From DATATJ01 sp963789075 (lineage in GTDB: Bacteria > Acidobacteriota > Vicinamibacteria > Vicinamibacterales > CAVVIG01), in assembly GCA_963789075.1 (NCBI GenBank), contig CAWBJQ010000001.1, positions 1 to 64,000 on the forward strand: 64,000 nucleotides of DNA, given 5' to 3'. Below are positions 27,207 to 35,791 of this stretch, piece by piece. The translations under genes were made by a program, and so were the position numbers. The notes beneath the pieces are model-generated. The model was not told where the DNA came from and ran no database searches. It saw only the letters and a program-made list of their open reading frames with translations. The first letter of the stretch is position 1. Each line of letters begins with the position of its first letter.

Positions 27207-27599
27207 TCACGAACAATACCGGCGCACCATTCCCAGCAGCAGATCGAGATCGATCGGCTTGGAGAGCGTGTCCACAGCGCCCAGTGCGTGCGCCCGCTGC
27301 TCGGCGTCCGTCGCGCCGGACATGACGACCACCGGCACGTTGGCGACCGTCGGATCGCCCAACTGCGCACGGCGGAACTCGCCGCCGCTGAGGCGCGGCA
27401 TCTTCAGATCGAGCAGAATCAGACAGGGCACCTCGGGTGCGCGGTGGCGAACAGTGCGCAGCAGGTGGAGTGCCTCGAGCCCGTCCTCGGCGGTCACCGC
27501 ATGGAACCCGGCGGTGGCGAGCAGCGTGGCGAGCATCTCGCGCGTGTCAGGATCGTCCTCGACGATGAGAACGTTGGCCGTGGACGCAGAGGGCATCAT
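27207..27599 (-). CDS. Single-domain response regulator (CheY-like)
   Basis: The 130-residue receiver domain has the acidic pair (VLIVEDDPDTREML), the phospho-acceptor Asp in LILLDLKMPRLSGGEF, Thr/Ser in VVVMSGATD, and the conserved Lys in DTLSKPIDLD. There is no output domain, so it probably passes phosphate on or acts by protein contact. No histidine kinase is directly adjacent; the kinases at 28747 and 39920 are the nearest candidates. Confidence 0.88.
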   Translation of the reverse strand: MMPSASTANVLIVEDDPDTREMLATLLATAGFHAVTAEDGLEALHLLRTVRHRAPEVPCLILLDLKMPRLSGGEFRRAQLGDPTVANVPVVVMSGATDAEQRAHALGAVDTLSKPIDLDLLLGMVRRYCS

Positions 27600-27694
27600 G
27601 TGGATGGCCTAATCAAGTCCTATGCCGCCTCGACAGTACGAAAAATTCACCATCCGTAGCGATCGGCCGACGAATCATGTCATGTTTCTACACG

Positions 27695-28045
27695 ATGACT
27701 GATGTGTCTGCAACGCTTTCGTACGCCGACTTCCTGAAGGTCGACATCCGCGTGGGGCGGATCATCGACGTCCAGGCGTTTCCCGAAGCGCGCAAGCCGG
27801 CCTACCGGTTGACCATCGACTTCGGGCCGGCGCTCGGCGTCCGGAAGTCGTCGGCGCAGCTGACGAAGCATTACACCAAGGCGGATCTGGAAAATCGCCT
27901 CGTGGTCGCGGTCGTGAATTTTCCGCCGAAGCAGATCGGACCATATCGCTCGGAGGTGCTGACCCTCGGCGTGCCCGACCCGGACGGCGAGGTCGTGCTG
28001 CTGGCACCGCAGCAGGATGTGCCGCTCGGCGGGCGGATGTTTTGA
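27695..28045 (+). CDS. csaA: CsaA-like tRNA-binding-domain protein
   Basis: The 116-residue protein is a single EMAP/OB-fold tRNA-binding domain. It contains DFLKVDIRVGRIIDVQAFPEARKPAYRLTIDFG, SSAQLT, VVAVVNFPPKQIGPYRSEVLTLG and a final DVPLGGRMF, all characteristic of CsaA. CsaA is a homodimer with reported export-related chaperone and tRNA-binding activity. The ATG at 27695 agrees with family length; an in-frame ATG at 27677 would add six residues. Confidence 0.92.
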   Translation: MTDVSATLSYADFLKVDIRVGRIIDVQAFPEARKPAYRLTIDFGPALGVRKSSAQLTKHYTKADLENRLVVAVVNFPPKQIGPYRSEVLTLGVPDPDGEVVLLAPQQDVPLGGRMF

Positions 28046-28096
28046 GCAGGCGCTCGGCGGTGCTGGGGCTAAAGCCGTCGCGCGACAAAGGAGCGC

Positions 28097-28714
28097 TCAG
28101 GCGGCGCGGCGGCGCCGCGGGGAACGCGTGGAGCGGACGAGGCGCGCGATCGACACGAGGGCGAGTGCCGTCGCGGCGACGAGACAACCGACAACGATGG
28201 CGTGAAAGAGGTCGGAGTCGAGCCACGCGACGATCTGACGGCCGTAGATCACCGCGAGGCCCGCTTCCAGGCCGAACCGCGCCAGGCGGCAGACCGTGAG
28301 CGTGACGAAGAACGTCGAGGTCTTCACTTCGAGCGCGCCCGCTGCGAGAACGAACGGCGTGAAGGGAAACGGCGGCGGAATCAGATCGAGGACGGCGAGT
28401 GCGATCGCTCCGCTGCGTTTGATTTTCGCGTGAACTCGCGCGAGTCGCGCAGGCGCCACATAGCGGTCGAGCCCGTTCTCGCCGATCGCGGCGCCCATCC
28501 AGAACGTGAGAGCGGCGCCGGCGATCGATCCGGCGGTGGCGAGAAGCGGTACCACCCAGGCGAGCCCATGCAGGCGCGCTGCGAGGATGATCACCGCGCC
28601 GTCGATGCCGAACGGCAGCGAGAAGAACAGCGTCGAGTCGAGGGCGGCGAGGACGACGACGCCGATCGGCGAGGTGAAGAGCCCGATCAGCCACCGGCTC
28701 CACGACTGGATCAT
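28097..28714 (-). CDS. VTT/YqaA-family (DedA-like) membrane protein
   Basis: Of the 205 residues, about five segments are hydrophobic (IGVVVLAALDSTLFFSLPFGIDGAVIILAA, WVVPLLATAGSIAGAALTFWMGAAIG, VKTSTFFVTLTVCRLARFGLEAGL, AIVVGCLVAATALALVSIARLV). The re-entrant Pro-rich loop IALAVLDLIPPPFPFTPFVLAAGALE and the Gly-rich GAAIGENGL are typical of VTT proteins, which include phospholipid scramblase/transporter members. It ends in a basic tail (RSPRRRRAA). It follows the histidine kinase gene on the same strand after 33 bp and may belong to that operon. Confidence 0.8.
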   Translation of the reverse strand: MIQSWSRWLIGLFTSPIGVVVLAALDSTLFFSLPFGIDGAVIILAARLHGLAWVVPLLATAGSIAGAALTFWMGAAIGENGLDRYVAPARLARVHAKIKRSGAIALAVLDLIPPPFPFTPFVLAAGALEVKTSTFFVTLTVCRLARFGLEAGLAVIYGRQIVAWLDSDLFHAIVVGCLVAATALALVSIARLVRSTRSPRRRRAA

Positions 28715-28746
28715 CGTCCCGTCCAGTTAAAGCAAAGAAGAGGCCG

Positions 28747-30101
28747 CTACACCGGCAGGCGCAGATACGCGCGGCAGCCGGTGCGGTCGAGACGATTCTC
28801 GAGCGTCAGCGTGCCGCCGTGCGCCTCCGCGATCTGACGGCTGAGCACCAGGCCGATGCCCGATCCGCCCGGCTTCGTGGTGAAGAACGGCACGAAGAGG
28901 TTGGACGCATTCGGCAGCCCCGGCCCCTCATCGTCGATCCAGAGCATCGCAGCTGCGGCCGTCGCGCCGCCAGCCGACGCCGACGCCGCCGCCCGTCTGC
29001 AGCGCGGCATCGACCGCGTTGTGCAGCACATTGATCAGCAGCTGCTCGAGCTGATCCGGATCGGCGCGAATCGTGAGATCGGGCCCGCCGTCTATGCGGA
29101 TGGGCGAGCCGCGTTTCGACGCCGGCGACCCGGCGGACGAGCGCGGCGAGGTTGACGCTGTCGCGCCGCGGCGCGGGCAGCTTTGCGAGGCGCGCGTAGG
29201 CGGTCGTGAACCGGCTGAGCGAGTCGGACCGCGCAGCGATGACCGCCAGACCGCGGCGCAGATCGTCGCTCCAGTCGTCGGGCATCGTCGTCGCGCGCGA
29301 GCATCGACTCGAGGCTGCCGGCGATCGATTTGATCGGCGCGAGCGAGTTGTTGATCTCGTGGCCGATGACGCGAATCAGCCGCTGCCACGCCTGGCGCTC
29401 TTCGTCGCGCAGCGGCCGGCTGACGTCGGCGAGCACGAGCAGCTGATGCGGGCGGCCGTCCTGGCGGAAGGTCGTGCGCCGCACCTCCCAGCGGCCCGAT
29501 CCGCCCGGGAACGCGACGTCTTCGATGCGCGGCGACGATCCCGTCGAGACACGGCGCCAGGCCGAGGTCTTTCGCCGGGCGTCCGAGCAGCTGCTCCGCC
29601 GGCTGCGCGAGCAGTCGCTCGCCCGCGCGGTTCACGAGCCGCAGCGTTCGTCCGCCGTCGAAGGTGAACACGGCGACGTCGATCTCCACCATCACCGTCC
29701 GCAGGAGGGCGCCCGCTTCGAGCGCGCCGAGCCGCTGATCGTGCAGCGTCGACGCGAGGACGTTGACCTCGATCATCACCGCGCCGAGCGGATCGTCGCT
29801 GGGTGCGCCGCGGCCGGCTCGCGCCGCGGGCGCGGATGGAGAAGTCGCTCTCGCGCAGCGCCGCCAGCAGATTCGACAGCGTCTGCAGCGGCAGCACCAC
29901 GCGGTTGCGCACGCTGAACGAACAGCCGGCCCAGACGCCGACGATGAAGACGGTCAGCGTCCACTGCACCTTCGGGGTGTGGTCGCCGGTCCAGAGAAAG
30001 ATGAGGGCGACGAGCGCCGCCGGCAGACCAGCGGTGAGCGCGAGCAGCAGGATGCGTTGATCGAAGCGCAGGCGTGAACGCGGGCGGGCGCGAGCATCCA
30101 A
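28747..30101 (-). CDS. Membrane sensor histidine kinase of the efflux operon, read across several frameshifts
   Basis: The N-terminus has two membrane helices (ILLLALTAGLPAALVALIFLW and VQWTLTVFIVGVWAGCSFSV), then a HAMP-like linker (PLQTLSNLLAALRESDFSIRARG), a PAS-like part (IDVAVFTFDGGRTLRLVNRAGERLLAQPAEQLLGR), the phospho-His box LIRVIGHEINNSLAPIKSIAG, and HATPase motifs LEQLLINVLHNAVDAAL, DEGPGLPN and GSGIGLVLSRQIAEAHGG. Frame changes occur near 29810, 29520, 29280, 29110 and 28960, more than in any intact neighbour. It is the obvious partner of the sigma-54 regulator encoded just upstream. Residue counts are approximate because of the breaks. Confidence 0.82.
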
Positions 30102-30245
30102 TCGAGCGCGGAGCGAGCGGGCTCTTCAGCCAATCTGACGATCTCACAATTGAGAATCTAGGAATGAGAATTCGTGTCCGGCCAGAGACTCGTGGCCAAC
30201 GGTTGACCATGTCCGTAATTTCCGAGCTTGTCAATTGTCACTTCT

Positions 30246-31675
30246 TCAGAGTCCGTAGCGCTGCAAACGACGATACAGCGCGCTGCGGCTCAAGCCGAGC
30301 GCCTTGGCCGCCTGGCTCACGTTGCCGTCGAAGCGCGCCATCGCCTTCTTGATCAGGAAGCCTTCGACCTCTTCGAGGCTCATGTCCTCGACGCGCGAGC
30401 TCTGCTCGCGCTCCGAGCGCAGCCCGAGCTCGCCGAGGCGAATGACCGGCGTCTGCGCCATGAGCACGCCGCGCTCGATCGCGTGATCGAGCTCGCGGAT
30501 GTTGCCCGGCCACGGGTGATCGAGCAGCGCCTGCATCGCCGCCGGCTCGAACGCCGTCAGGTTCTTGCGGTACCGCTGCGCGTGCTGCTTGAGGAAAGTG
30601 CGAGCCAGCGCGGGGATGTCCTCGCGCCGATCGCGCAGCGCGGGCAGCGCGAATCTCGATCGTGTTCAGGCGGAACAGCAGATCCTGGCGGAAGCGTCCG
30701 CTGGCCACTTCTTCGCCGAGGTTCGCGTTCGTGGCGGAGACGATGCGGACGCTGACCTGGCGCGTGCGCGACGATCCGACCCGCTCGAAATCGCCCGTCT
30801 CCAGCACGCGCAGCAGCTTGGGCTGCAGGTTCAGCGGCACGTTCGCGATCTCGTCGAGGAACAGCGTGCCGCCGTCGGCGAGCTCGAAGCGGCCGACCCG
30901 GTCGGTCTTCGCGTCGGTGAAGGCGCCCTTCACGTGGCCGAACAGCTCGCTCTCGAAGAGGCCCTCCGACAGTCCGCCGGCGTTCACCGTCACCAGCCCT
31001 TTGCCCGCGCGGCCGGACACGGAGTGAATCGCCTGCGCGACGGTGCCTTTGCCGGTGCCGTTCTCGCCGGTGATGAGCACGTTGGCTTCCGACGGCCCGA
31101 CGCGGTGAATCAGCTCGAGCACCGGGCGCATCGAGGCGGCGTCGGCGATGAGCAGCGGACGGGTATCGGGCTTCAGCGATCGGTTCTCGGCCTCGAGCCG
31201 CTGCTGGAGCCGCAGCGCGCGCGCCAGTTCCACCTGCGTGCGCACGATCGTCAGCAGGCGCGCGTTCTCCCACGGCTTCTGCACGAAGTCGCGCGCGCCG
31301 CGCCGCATCGCTTCCACCGCCACCTCGACGCTGCCCCACGCGGTCATGACGACGACCGGCAGCGTGCTGTCGTGATGGCGGATCTGCGACAGCAGGTCGA
31401 GCCCCTCCTGGCCTGACGTCGTGTCGCGTGCGTAGTTGAGGTCCATCAACACGGCGTCGAACTCGTCGCGCGTCGATCGCCTCGAGAATTGCCGCCGGCG
31501 ATCCGGCCGATTCGATCCGGTATCCCTCGCCCTTGAGCAGCAGGCGCAGCGCCTCCAGAACATCGGCCTGATCGTCGGCGATCAGCACGCGCGGCACCGC
31601 GGCCTCCGACCGAACGGGCGGCACGTCAGGTCGATCGATGATGGTGTCGGGGGGCCAGCGTTGTGCTATTGCCAT
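30246..31675 (-). CDS. NtrC-family sigma-54-dependent response regulator of the efflux operon, read across two frameshifts
   Basis: ATG at 31675 has GGAG eight bases upstream. The receiver domain (PRVLIADDQADVLEALRLLLKGEGY...LMDLNYARD, Lys in FVQKPW) is followed by the AAA+ domain with Walker A GENGTGKG and Walker B GGTLFLDE, and by a Fis-type helix-turn-helix (NVSQAAKALGLSRSALYRRLQRYGL). The sigma-54 contact loop reads GAFTDA instead of the canonical GAFTGA. The frame changes near 31470 and 30650. Its position after two ATPases and a permease suggests that it switches on that efflux operon when the kinase at 28747 senses envelope stress or a substrate. Confidence 0.85.
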
Positions 31676-31737
31676 GGTGATCTCCGCAAAAAGTGCGTCG
31701 CCGCTTTGGACGTCGATCGGCGGCACTTGGTTTCTAG

Positions 31738-31792
31738 ACAGGACTAAAGTCCTGCGCTACGACTTAAGCCGGCAGGACTAGAGTCCTACGCG
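31738..31792. repeat. Pair of GGACT/AGTCC palindromes upstream of the sigma-54 regulator
   Basis: CAGGACTAAAGTCCTG and CAGGACTAGAGTCCTACG are two near-identical 14-18-bp palindromes about 18 bp apart, separated by CGCTACGACTTAAGCCGG. They lie between the ATPase stop codon (31798) and the regulator start (31675). They could be a terminator-like spacer, a REP pair or an operator. Confidence 0.5.
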
Positions 31793-31797
31793 GACGA

Positions 31798-32466
31798 CTA
31801 GTCTTCCGCCACCCAACCGTCGCGCAGCTGGATGATCCGCGTCCCGAACGAGGCGTTCACCTCCGAATGCGTCACTTGGACGATCGTCGCGCCGGCTTCG
31901 TTCAACGATCGGAACAGCTCCATGATCTCTTTGCCCTGTGCGGAGTGAAGGTTACCGGTCGGCTCGTCGGCGAGAATCACCTGCGGATTCGCGATCACCG
32001 CGCGCGCGACGCCCACCAGCTGCTGCTGCCCGCCGGACAACTGATTGGGATAGAGATCCTTCTTGCCGACGATGGAGAATCGATCGAGGATGTCGGCCAC
32101 CATGCTCTGGCGATCCTTCCGGCTGACGTTCCGGTAGGAGAGCGGAATCTCCAGATTCTCGTAGACGGTCAGGTTGTCGAGCAGGTGATAGCTCTGGAAG
32201 ACGAAACCGATGTGTTTCTTGTGGAGCTCCGCGCGCTGCTTCGGATTGAGGCGGTGCACCGGCTGATCCATGAAGTAGTACTCGCCCGACCACGCGCTGT
32301 CGTGCATCCCGAGAATGTGCAGCAGCGTCGACTTGCCCGCGCCAGACGGCCCCATGATCGAGACGAACTCGCCTTCTTTGATGTCCACGTTCACACGGCG
32401 GAGCACGTAGGTGCGCCCCACGCCGTGGGGATACGACTTCTCGACGTTTCGCAGCGAAATCAGCAT
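31798..32466 (-). CDS. LolD/MacB-type ABC transporter ATPase (second ATPase of the efflux operon)
   Basis: The 222-residue protein has Walker A GPSGAGKST, Q-loop VFQSYHLLDNLTVYENLEIPL, signature LSGGQQQLVGVARAV, Walker B VILADEPTG and a switch His in VQVTHSE. The signature has QLVG where QRVA is usual. It is a MacB-clade ATPase and should power the permease encoded immediately upstream, with which it shares the TGATG stop/start overlap at 32464-32468. A second, different ATPase sits on the other side of the permease. Confidence 0.9.
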   Translation of the reverse strand: MLISLRNVEKSYPHGVGRTYVLRRVNVDIKEGEFVSIMGPSGAGKSTLLHILGMHDSAWSGEYYFMDQPVHRLNPKQRAELHKKHIGFVFQSYHLLDNLTVYENLEIPLSYRNVSRKDRQSMVADILDRFSIVGKKDLYPNQLSGGQQQLVGVARAVIANPQVILADEPTGNLHSAQGKEIMELFRSLNEAGATIVQVTHSEVNASFGTRIIQLRDGWVAED

Positions 32467-34871
32467 CAGTCAGCCCTCAGAGCCGTCATAGGATCGACGC
32501 GGGTTGCGCGTCGTGCAGGAAGATACGCGGCCGCGCAGACAACGCTTGCCAGCACGGCGCAGACGCCGCCAAACGTCGCCGGGTCGGCCGTGCCGACGCC
32601 GAACAGCAGCGAATGCAGCGCGCGCGTCGCCGCCAGCGCACCGGCCAGACCGAGGCCGATCCCGACGGCGCCGAGCGCCAACGCCTGGGCCGCGACGAGC
32701 GATCGTACATCGGCCACTTGCGCGCCGAGCGCCATGCGGATGCCGATCTCGCGCTGCCGCTGCGCCACGTGATGCGACATGATGCCGTACAACCCGAACC
32801 CGGCGAGCAGCAGCGCCAGTCCGGCGAAGCTGCCGATCAGGGCCGCTGTGAACCGCGACGTCGCCGTCGCGTGGTCGACGTACGTGGTCAGGAGCTTCAC
32901 TTCCGGCGGCGCCAGCATCGGATCGATCGCCGGAACGGCCGCGCGCAGCGCACTGCTGACGCCTGCCGCGTCGCCAGCCGTCCGCGTGATCGCCGACATG
33001 AACGGCCACGGCGTCTGGGGAAACGGCGCGTACACCGCTCCGGTCGCCGGCTCGACGAGCGTCGATCCCTTCACATCTGCGACGACGCCGACGACTTCCC
33101 GCCAGCCGCTCTTGTTGTAATTGAGCTTGACGCGTTTGCCGATTGCGCTGGTGCCCGGCCAGAAGCGTTGGGCGATCGCCGCGCTGACGATGGCCACCTC
33201 GGGCGACGTGTCCGTGTCGTGTTCGCTGAACGCCCGGCCTTGCAGCAGCCGGATGCGCATCGCCGTGAAATAGTCCGGGCTGACCGCGAAGAACCGCGGG
33301 CTCGTCTGCGCATGGACGGTATCGTCCTCGCGCCCTTCGACGGCGAAGCCGACGCCGATGCTGCTGCCGGACAGCGGCAGGGTCGTTGAAATTCCTGCCG
33401 TCGCGACGCCGGGGATCGCGTGCACCCGGTCGAGCAGCCGGCGATAGAAGGCGGTGTTCGCCGCAGCGTCCGGGTAGCGCGCCTGCGGCAGCATCAGGTC
33501 GATCGACGCCGCATGATCGGCGACGAATCCCGGATCCACCTGCTGCAGATGGAGCAGACTGCGGACGAGGAGACCGGCGCCGGCCAGGAGCACGAACGAC
33601 AGCGCGATCTCCGCGATGATGAGTGTCTGGCGCACGCGTCCGCTGCGTCCGCCGCTCGACCCGCGTCCCTCGTCCTTCAATGTGTCGCCGGCCTCGGTGC
33701 GCGACGCCTGCAGCGCGGGCACGATGCCGAACGCGATGGCCGTCAGCATGGAGATCGCCAGCGTGAAGACCAGCACGGCTCCGTCGAGCCGCACGCCGTG
33801 CAGCCGCGGGATGTCCATCGGGCTGGCGGCCACGAGGGCTGCCTCGCACCACGACGCGAGCAGCAGACCGGCACCGCCGCCGACGAAGGCGAGCACGGCC
33901 GCTTCGGTCAGCAGCTGTCGGACCAGACGCCCACGGCTCGCGCCGAGCGCCGTGCGGATCGCCATCTCCCGGCGCCGCGCGGTGCCGCGCGCGAGCAACA
34001 GGTTCGCGACGTTCGCGCACGCGATCAGCAGGACCAGACCGACTGTCGCGAACAGCACGAACAGTCCGGTCTGATAGTCGTGCACCAACACGAGCTGAAG
34101 GGGCACGACGCTCACCGTGCGGTTGCGATTCGACTCGGGATACTGCGCCGCCAGGCGCGCGGCGATCGTCGCGAGCTCGGCGTTCGCCTGCGACAGGGTC
34201 GCGCCCGCGCGGAGATGACCCACGCCGCGGAGAAAGGACGCACCGCGTTGATCCGCGAACTGCGCGGTCAGGCTGAGCGCGTGGGTCGGCAGCCACGCCT
34301 GCACCGGCTCGGCGTCGAAGGGAAACTCGAAGGACGCGGGCATGATGCCGACGATCGTCGCCGGCTGGCCGTCGAGCGTGACCGCGCGTCCGATCACATC
34401 GTCGGCGCGGGCGAAGCGGCGCGTCCAGAGCGCTTCGCTGATCACCATGAAACGCGCGCCCCCCTTCACGTCGTCTGCGGCAGTCAGCCAGCGGCCGCGC
34501 AGCGGGGAGACGCCGAGGGTCTCGAAGAAATCTCCGGCGACCGCGACGACCGGCAGCGACTCGGCTTCGCCCACACCGGTGAGCGTCGCCCCGTTTTCTG
34601 CGTATGCCGCCACGCGGTCGATCGTCTTCGCTTCCGCCCAGTCCCGAACGTCCGGATACGAGACGTCATCGGGCTCGCCGCGCGTCGCAACCTGCAGCGC
34701 GACCAGGCGGGATGGATCGCCGAAGGGCAGCGGCTTGAACAACACGCCGTTGACGATGCTGAAGATCGCGGTGGTGGCGCCGATGCCCAGCGCGAGGACG
34801 ATCACGACGAGCGCGGTGAAGCCCGGGGCTTTGAGGAGAAATCGGAGTGCTTGGCGGAGGTCGGAGAGCAT
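32466..34871 (-). CDS. ADOP/MacB-type ABC transporter permease of the efflux operon
   Basis: The 801-residue permease is intact. Markers are LRQALRFLLKAPGFTALVVIVLALGIGATTAIFSIVNGVLFKPLPF, VLLIACANVANLLLARGTARRREMAIRTALGASRGRLVRQLLTEA, GLYGIMSHHVAQRQREIGIRMALGAQVADVRSLVAAQAL and a RATRVDPMTALRAD end. It contains two FtsX modules with periplasmic domains. It overlaps the downstream ATPase gene by one base and follows another ATPase and a membrane-fusion protein. The set therefore makes a complete MacAB-like exporter except for an outer-membrane channel, which is not in the window. Confidence 0.92.
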   Translation of the reverse strand: MLSDLRQALRFLLKAPGFTALVVIVLALGIGATTAIFSIVNGVLFKPLPFGDPSRLVALQVATRGEPDDVSYPDVRDWAEAKTIDRVAAYAENGATLTGVGEAESLPVVAVAGDFFETLGVSPLRGRWLTAADDVKGGARFMVISEALWTRRFARADDVIGRAVTLDGQPATIVGIMPASFEFPFDAEPVQAWLPTHALSLTAQFADQRGASFLRGVGHLRAGATLSQANAELATIAARLAAQYPESNRNRTVSVVPLQLVLVHDYQTGLFVLFATVGLVLLIACANVANLLLARGTARRREMAIRTALGASRGRLVRQLLTEAAVLAFVGGGAGLLLASWCEAALVAASPMDIPRLHGVRLDGAVLVFTLAISMLTAIAFGIVPALQASRTEAGDTLKDEGRGSSGGRSGRVRQTLIIAEIALSFVLLAGAGLLVRSLLHLQQVDPGFVADHAASIDLMLPQARYPDAAANTAFYRRLLDRVHAIPGVATAGISTTLPLSGSSIGVGFAVEGREDDTVHAQTSPRFFAVSPDYFTAMRIRLLQGRAFSEHDTDTSPEVAIVSAAIAQRFWPGTSAIGKRVKLNYNKSGWREVVGVVADVKGSTLVEPATGAVYAPFPQTPWPFMSAITRTAGDAAGVSSALRAAVPAIDPMLAPPEVKLLTTYVDHATATSRFTAALIGSFAGLALLLAGFGLYGIMSHHVAQRQREIGIRMALGAQVADVRSLVAAQALALGAVGIGLGLAGALAATRALHSLLFGVGTADPATFGGVCAVLASVVCAAAYLPARRATRVDPMTALRAD

Positions 34872-34874
34872 GGG

Positions 34875-34985
34875 GTTCGGGGATCGGAGATCAGGTTCAG
34901 AGCTCGGGGATCAGGGTTCGGGAGCAGCGCGTTGGGATCAGGTTGTCCGAGCCCTGATCCCTGACCCCGATTCCTGATCCCTGGC
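34875..34985. repeat. Cluster of GGATCAGGG/CCTGATCCC intergenic repeats
   Basis: The gap between the ATPase and permease genes is built from variants of GGGATCAGG on one side and CCTGATCCCTGA on the other, so it can fold into a long hairpin. The same motif in direct array occurs at 49838-49868 (TGATCCC repeated four times). It may lower transcription between the two operon genes, or be a neutral minisatellite. Confidence 0.5.
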
Positions 34986-34988
34986 CGA

Positions 34989-35702
34989 TTACTCGGTGAT
35001 CGCCATTTCCATCCGCTCCTCGACCACGCGCCCGTCGAACAGATGAATGCTCCGGTCCGCGTGCCGCGCATAACGCGGATCGTGGGTGACCATGCAGATC
35101 GTGGCGCCGGCCTGATGCAGCTCGCGGAGCAGATCCATGACCGCTTCGCCGCTGCGCGAATCGAGGTTGCCGGTCGGCTCGTCCGCGAGCAGCATGAGCG
35201 GTTCGCCCGCGACGGCGCGCGCCACGGCCACACGCTGCTGCTGACCGCCGGAGAGCTGGCTGGGCAGATGCTTCGCGCGGTGCGCCATCCCGACCCGCTC
35301 GAGCGCCGCTTCCGCACGCTGCTTGCGCTCGGCGGCCTTCATGCCGCGATAGGTGAGCGGCAGCTCGACGTTCTCGAAGACCGTGAGATCGCCAATCAGG
35401 TTGAAGCTCTGAAAGATGAACCCAATCTCGCGGTTCCGCACGCGCGCGCGCTCGGAGGCCGGAAGCTCGGCGACCGGCCGGCTGTTGAGGAGATACTGGC
35501 CCTCGGTGGGCGAATCGAGCAGCCCGAGAATCGAGAGCAACGTGGACTTCCCGCAGCCCGACGGTCCGGCAATCGCCACGTACTCGCCTTTGCCGATTTC
35601 CATGTGGATGCCGGCCAGCGCGTGGGTCTCGACTTCGTCGGTGAAGAACACTTTCGTGACCCCGTCCAGCTTGATGATCGGCTGCATTCCGTTCTCGGCC
35701 AT
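34989..35702 (-). CDS. LolD/MacB-type ABC transporter ATPase (first ATPase of the efflux operon)
   Basis: The 237-residue ATPase has Walker A GPSGCGKST, Q-loop IFQSFNLIGDLTVFENVELPL, signature LSGGQQQRVAVARAV, Walker B LMLLADEPTG and a switch His in MVTHDPRYARHADR. Length and order match MacB-type ATPases. It lies between the adaptor gene and the permease on the same strand. It differs from the ATPase at 31798 in both signature and C-terminus, so they may form a heterodimer or serve different permeases. Confidence 0.92.
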   Translation of the reverse strand: MAENGMQPIIKLDGVTKVFFTDEVETHALAGIHMEIGKGEYVAIAGPSGCGKSTLLSILGLLDSPTEGQYLLNSRPVAELPASERARVRNREIGFIFQSFNLIGDLTVFENVELPLTYRGMKAAERKQRAEAALERVGMAHRAKHLPSQLSGGQQQRVAVARAVAGEPLMLLADEPTGNLDSRSGEAVMDLLRELHQAGATICMVTHDPRYARHADRSIHLFDGRVVEERMEMAITE

Positions 35703-35715
35703 GTCGATCTCCTCG

Positions 35716-35745
35716 TAGGGGCCGCCTATGTGTCGGCCCGGTTGT
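35716..35745. repeat. Partner copy of the GGGCCGGC intergenic repeat
   Basis: GTAGGGGCCGCCTATGTGTC followed by GGCCCGG resembles the reverse complement of 4716-4742 with a few changes. It lies between the adaptor and first ATPase genes, next to another GC hairpin (GGCGGCCACGCAGGGCCGCC, 35772-35791). Confidence 0.4.
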
Positions 35746-35791
35746 AGCGGGAAGTCAGATCCGCCGCGATGGCGGCCACGCAGGGCCGCCG

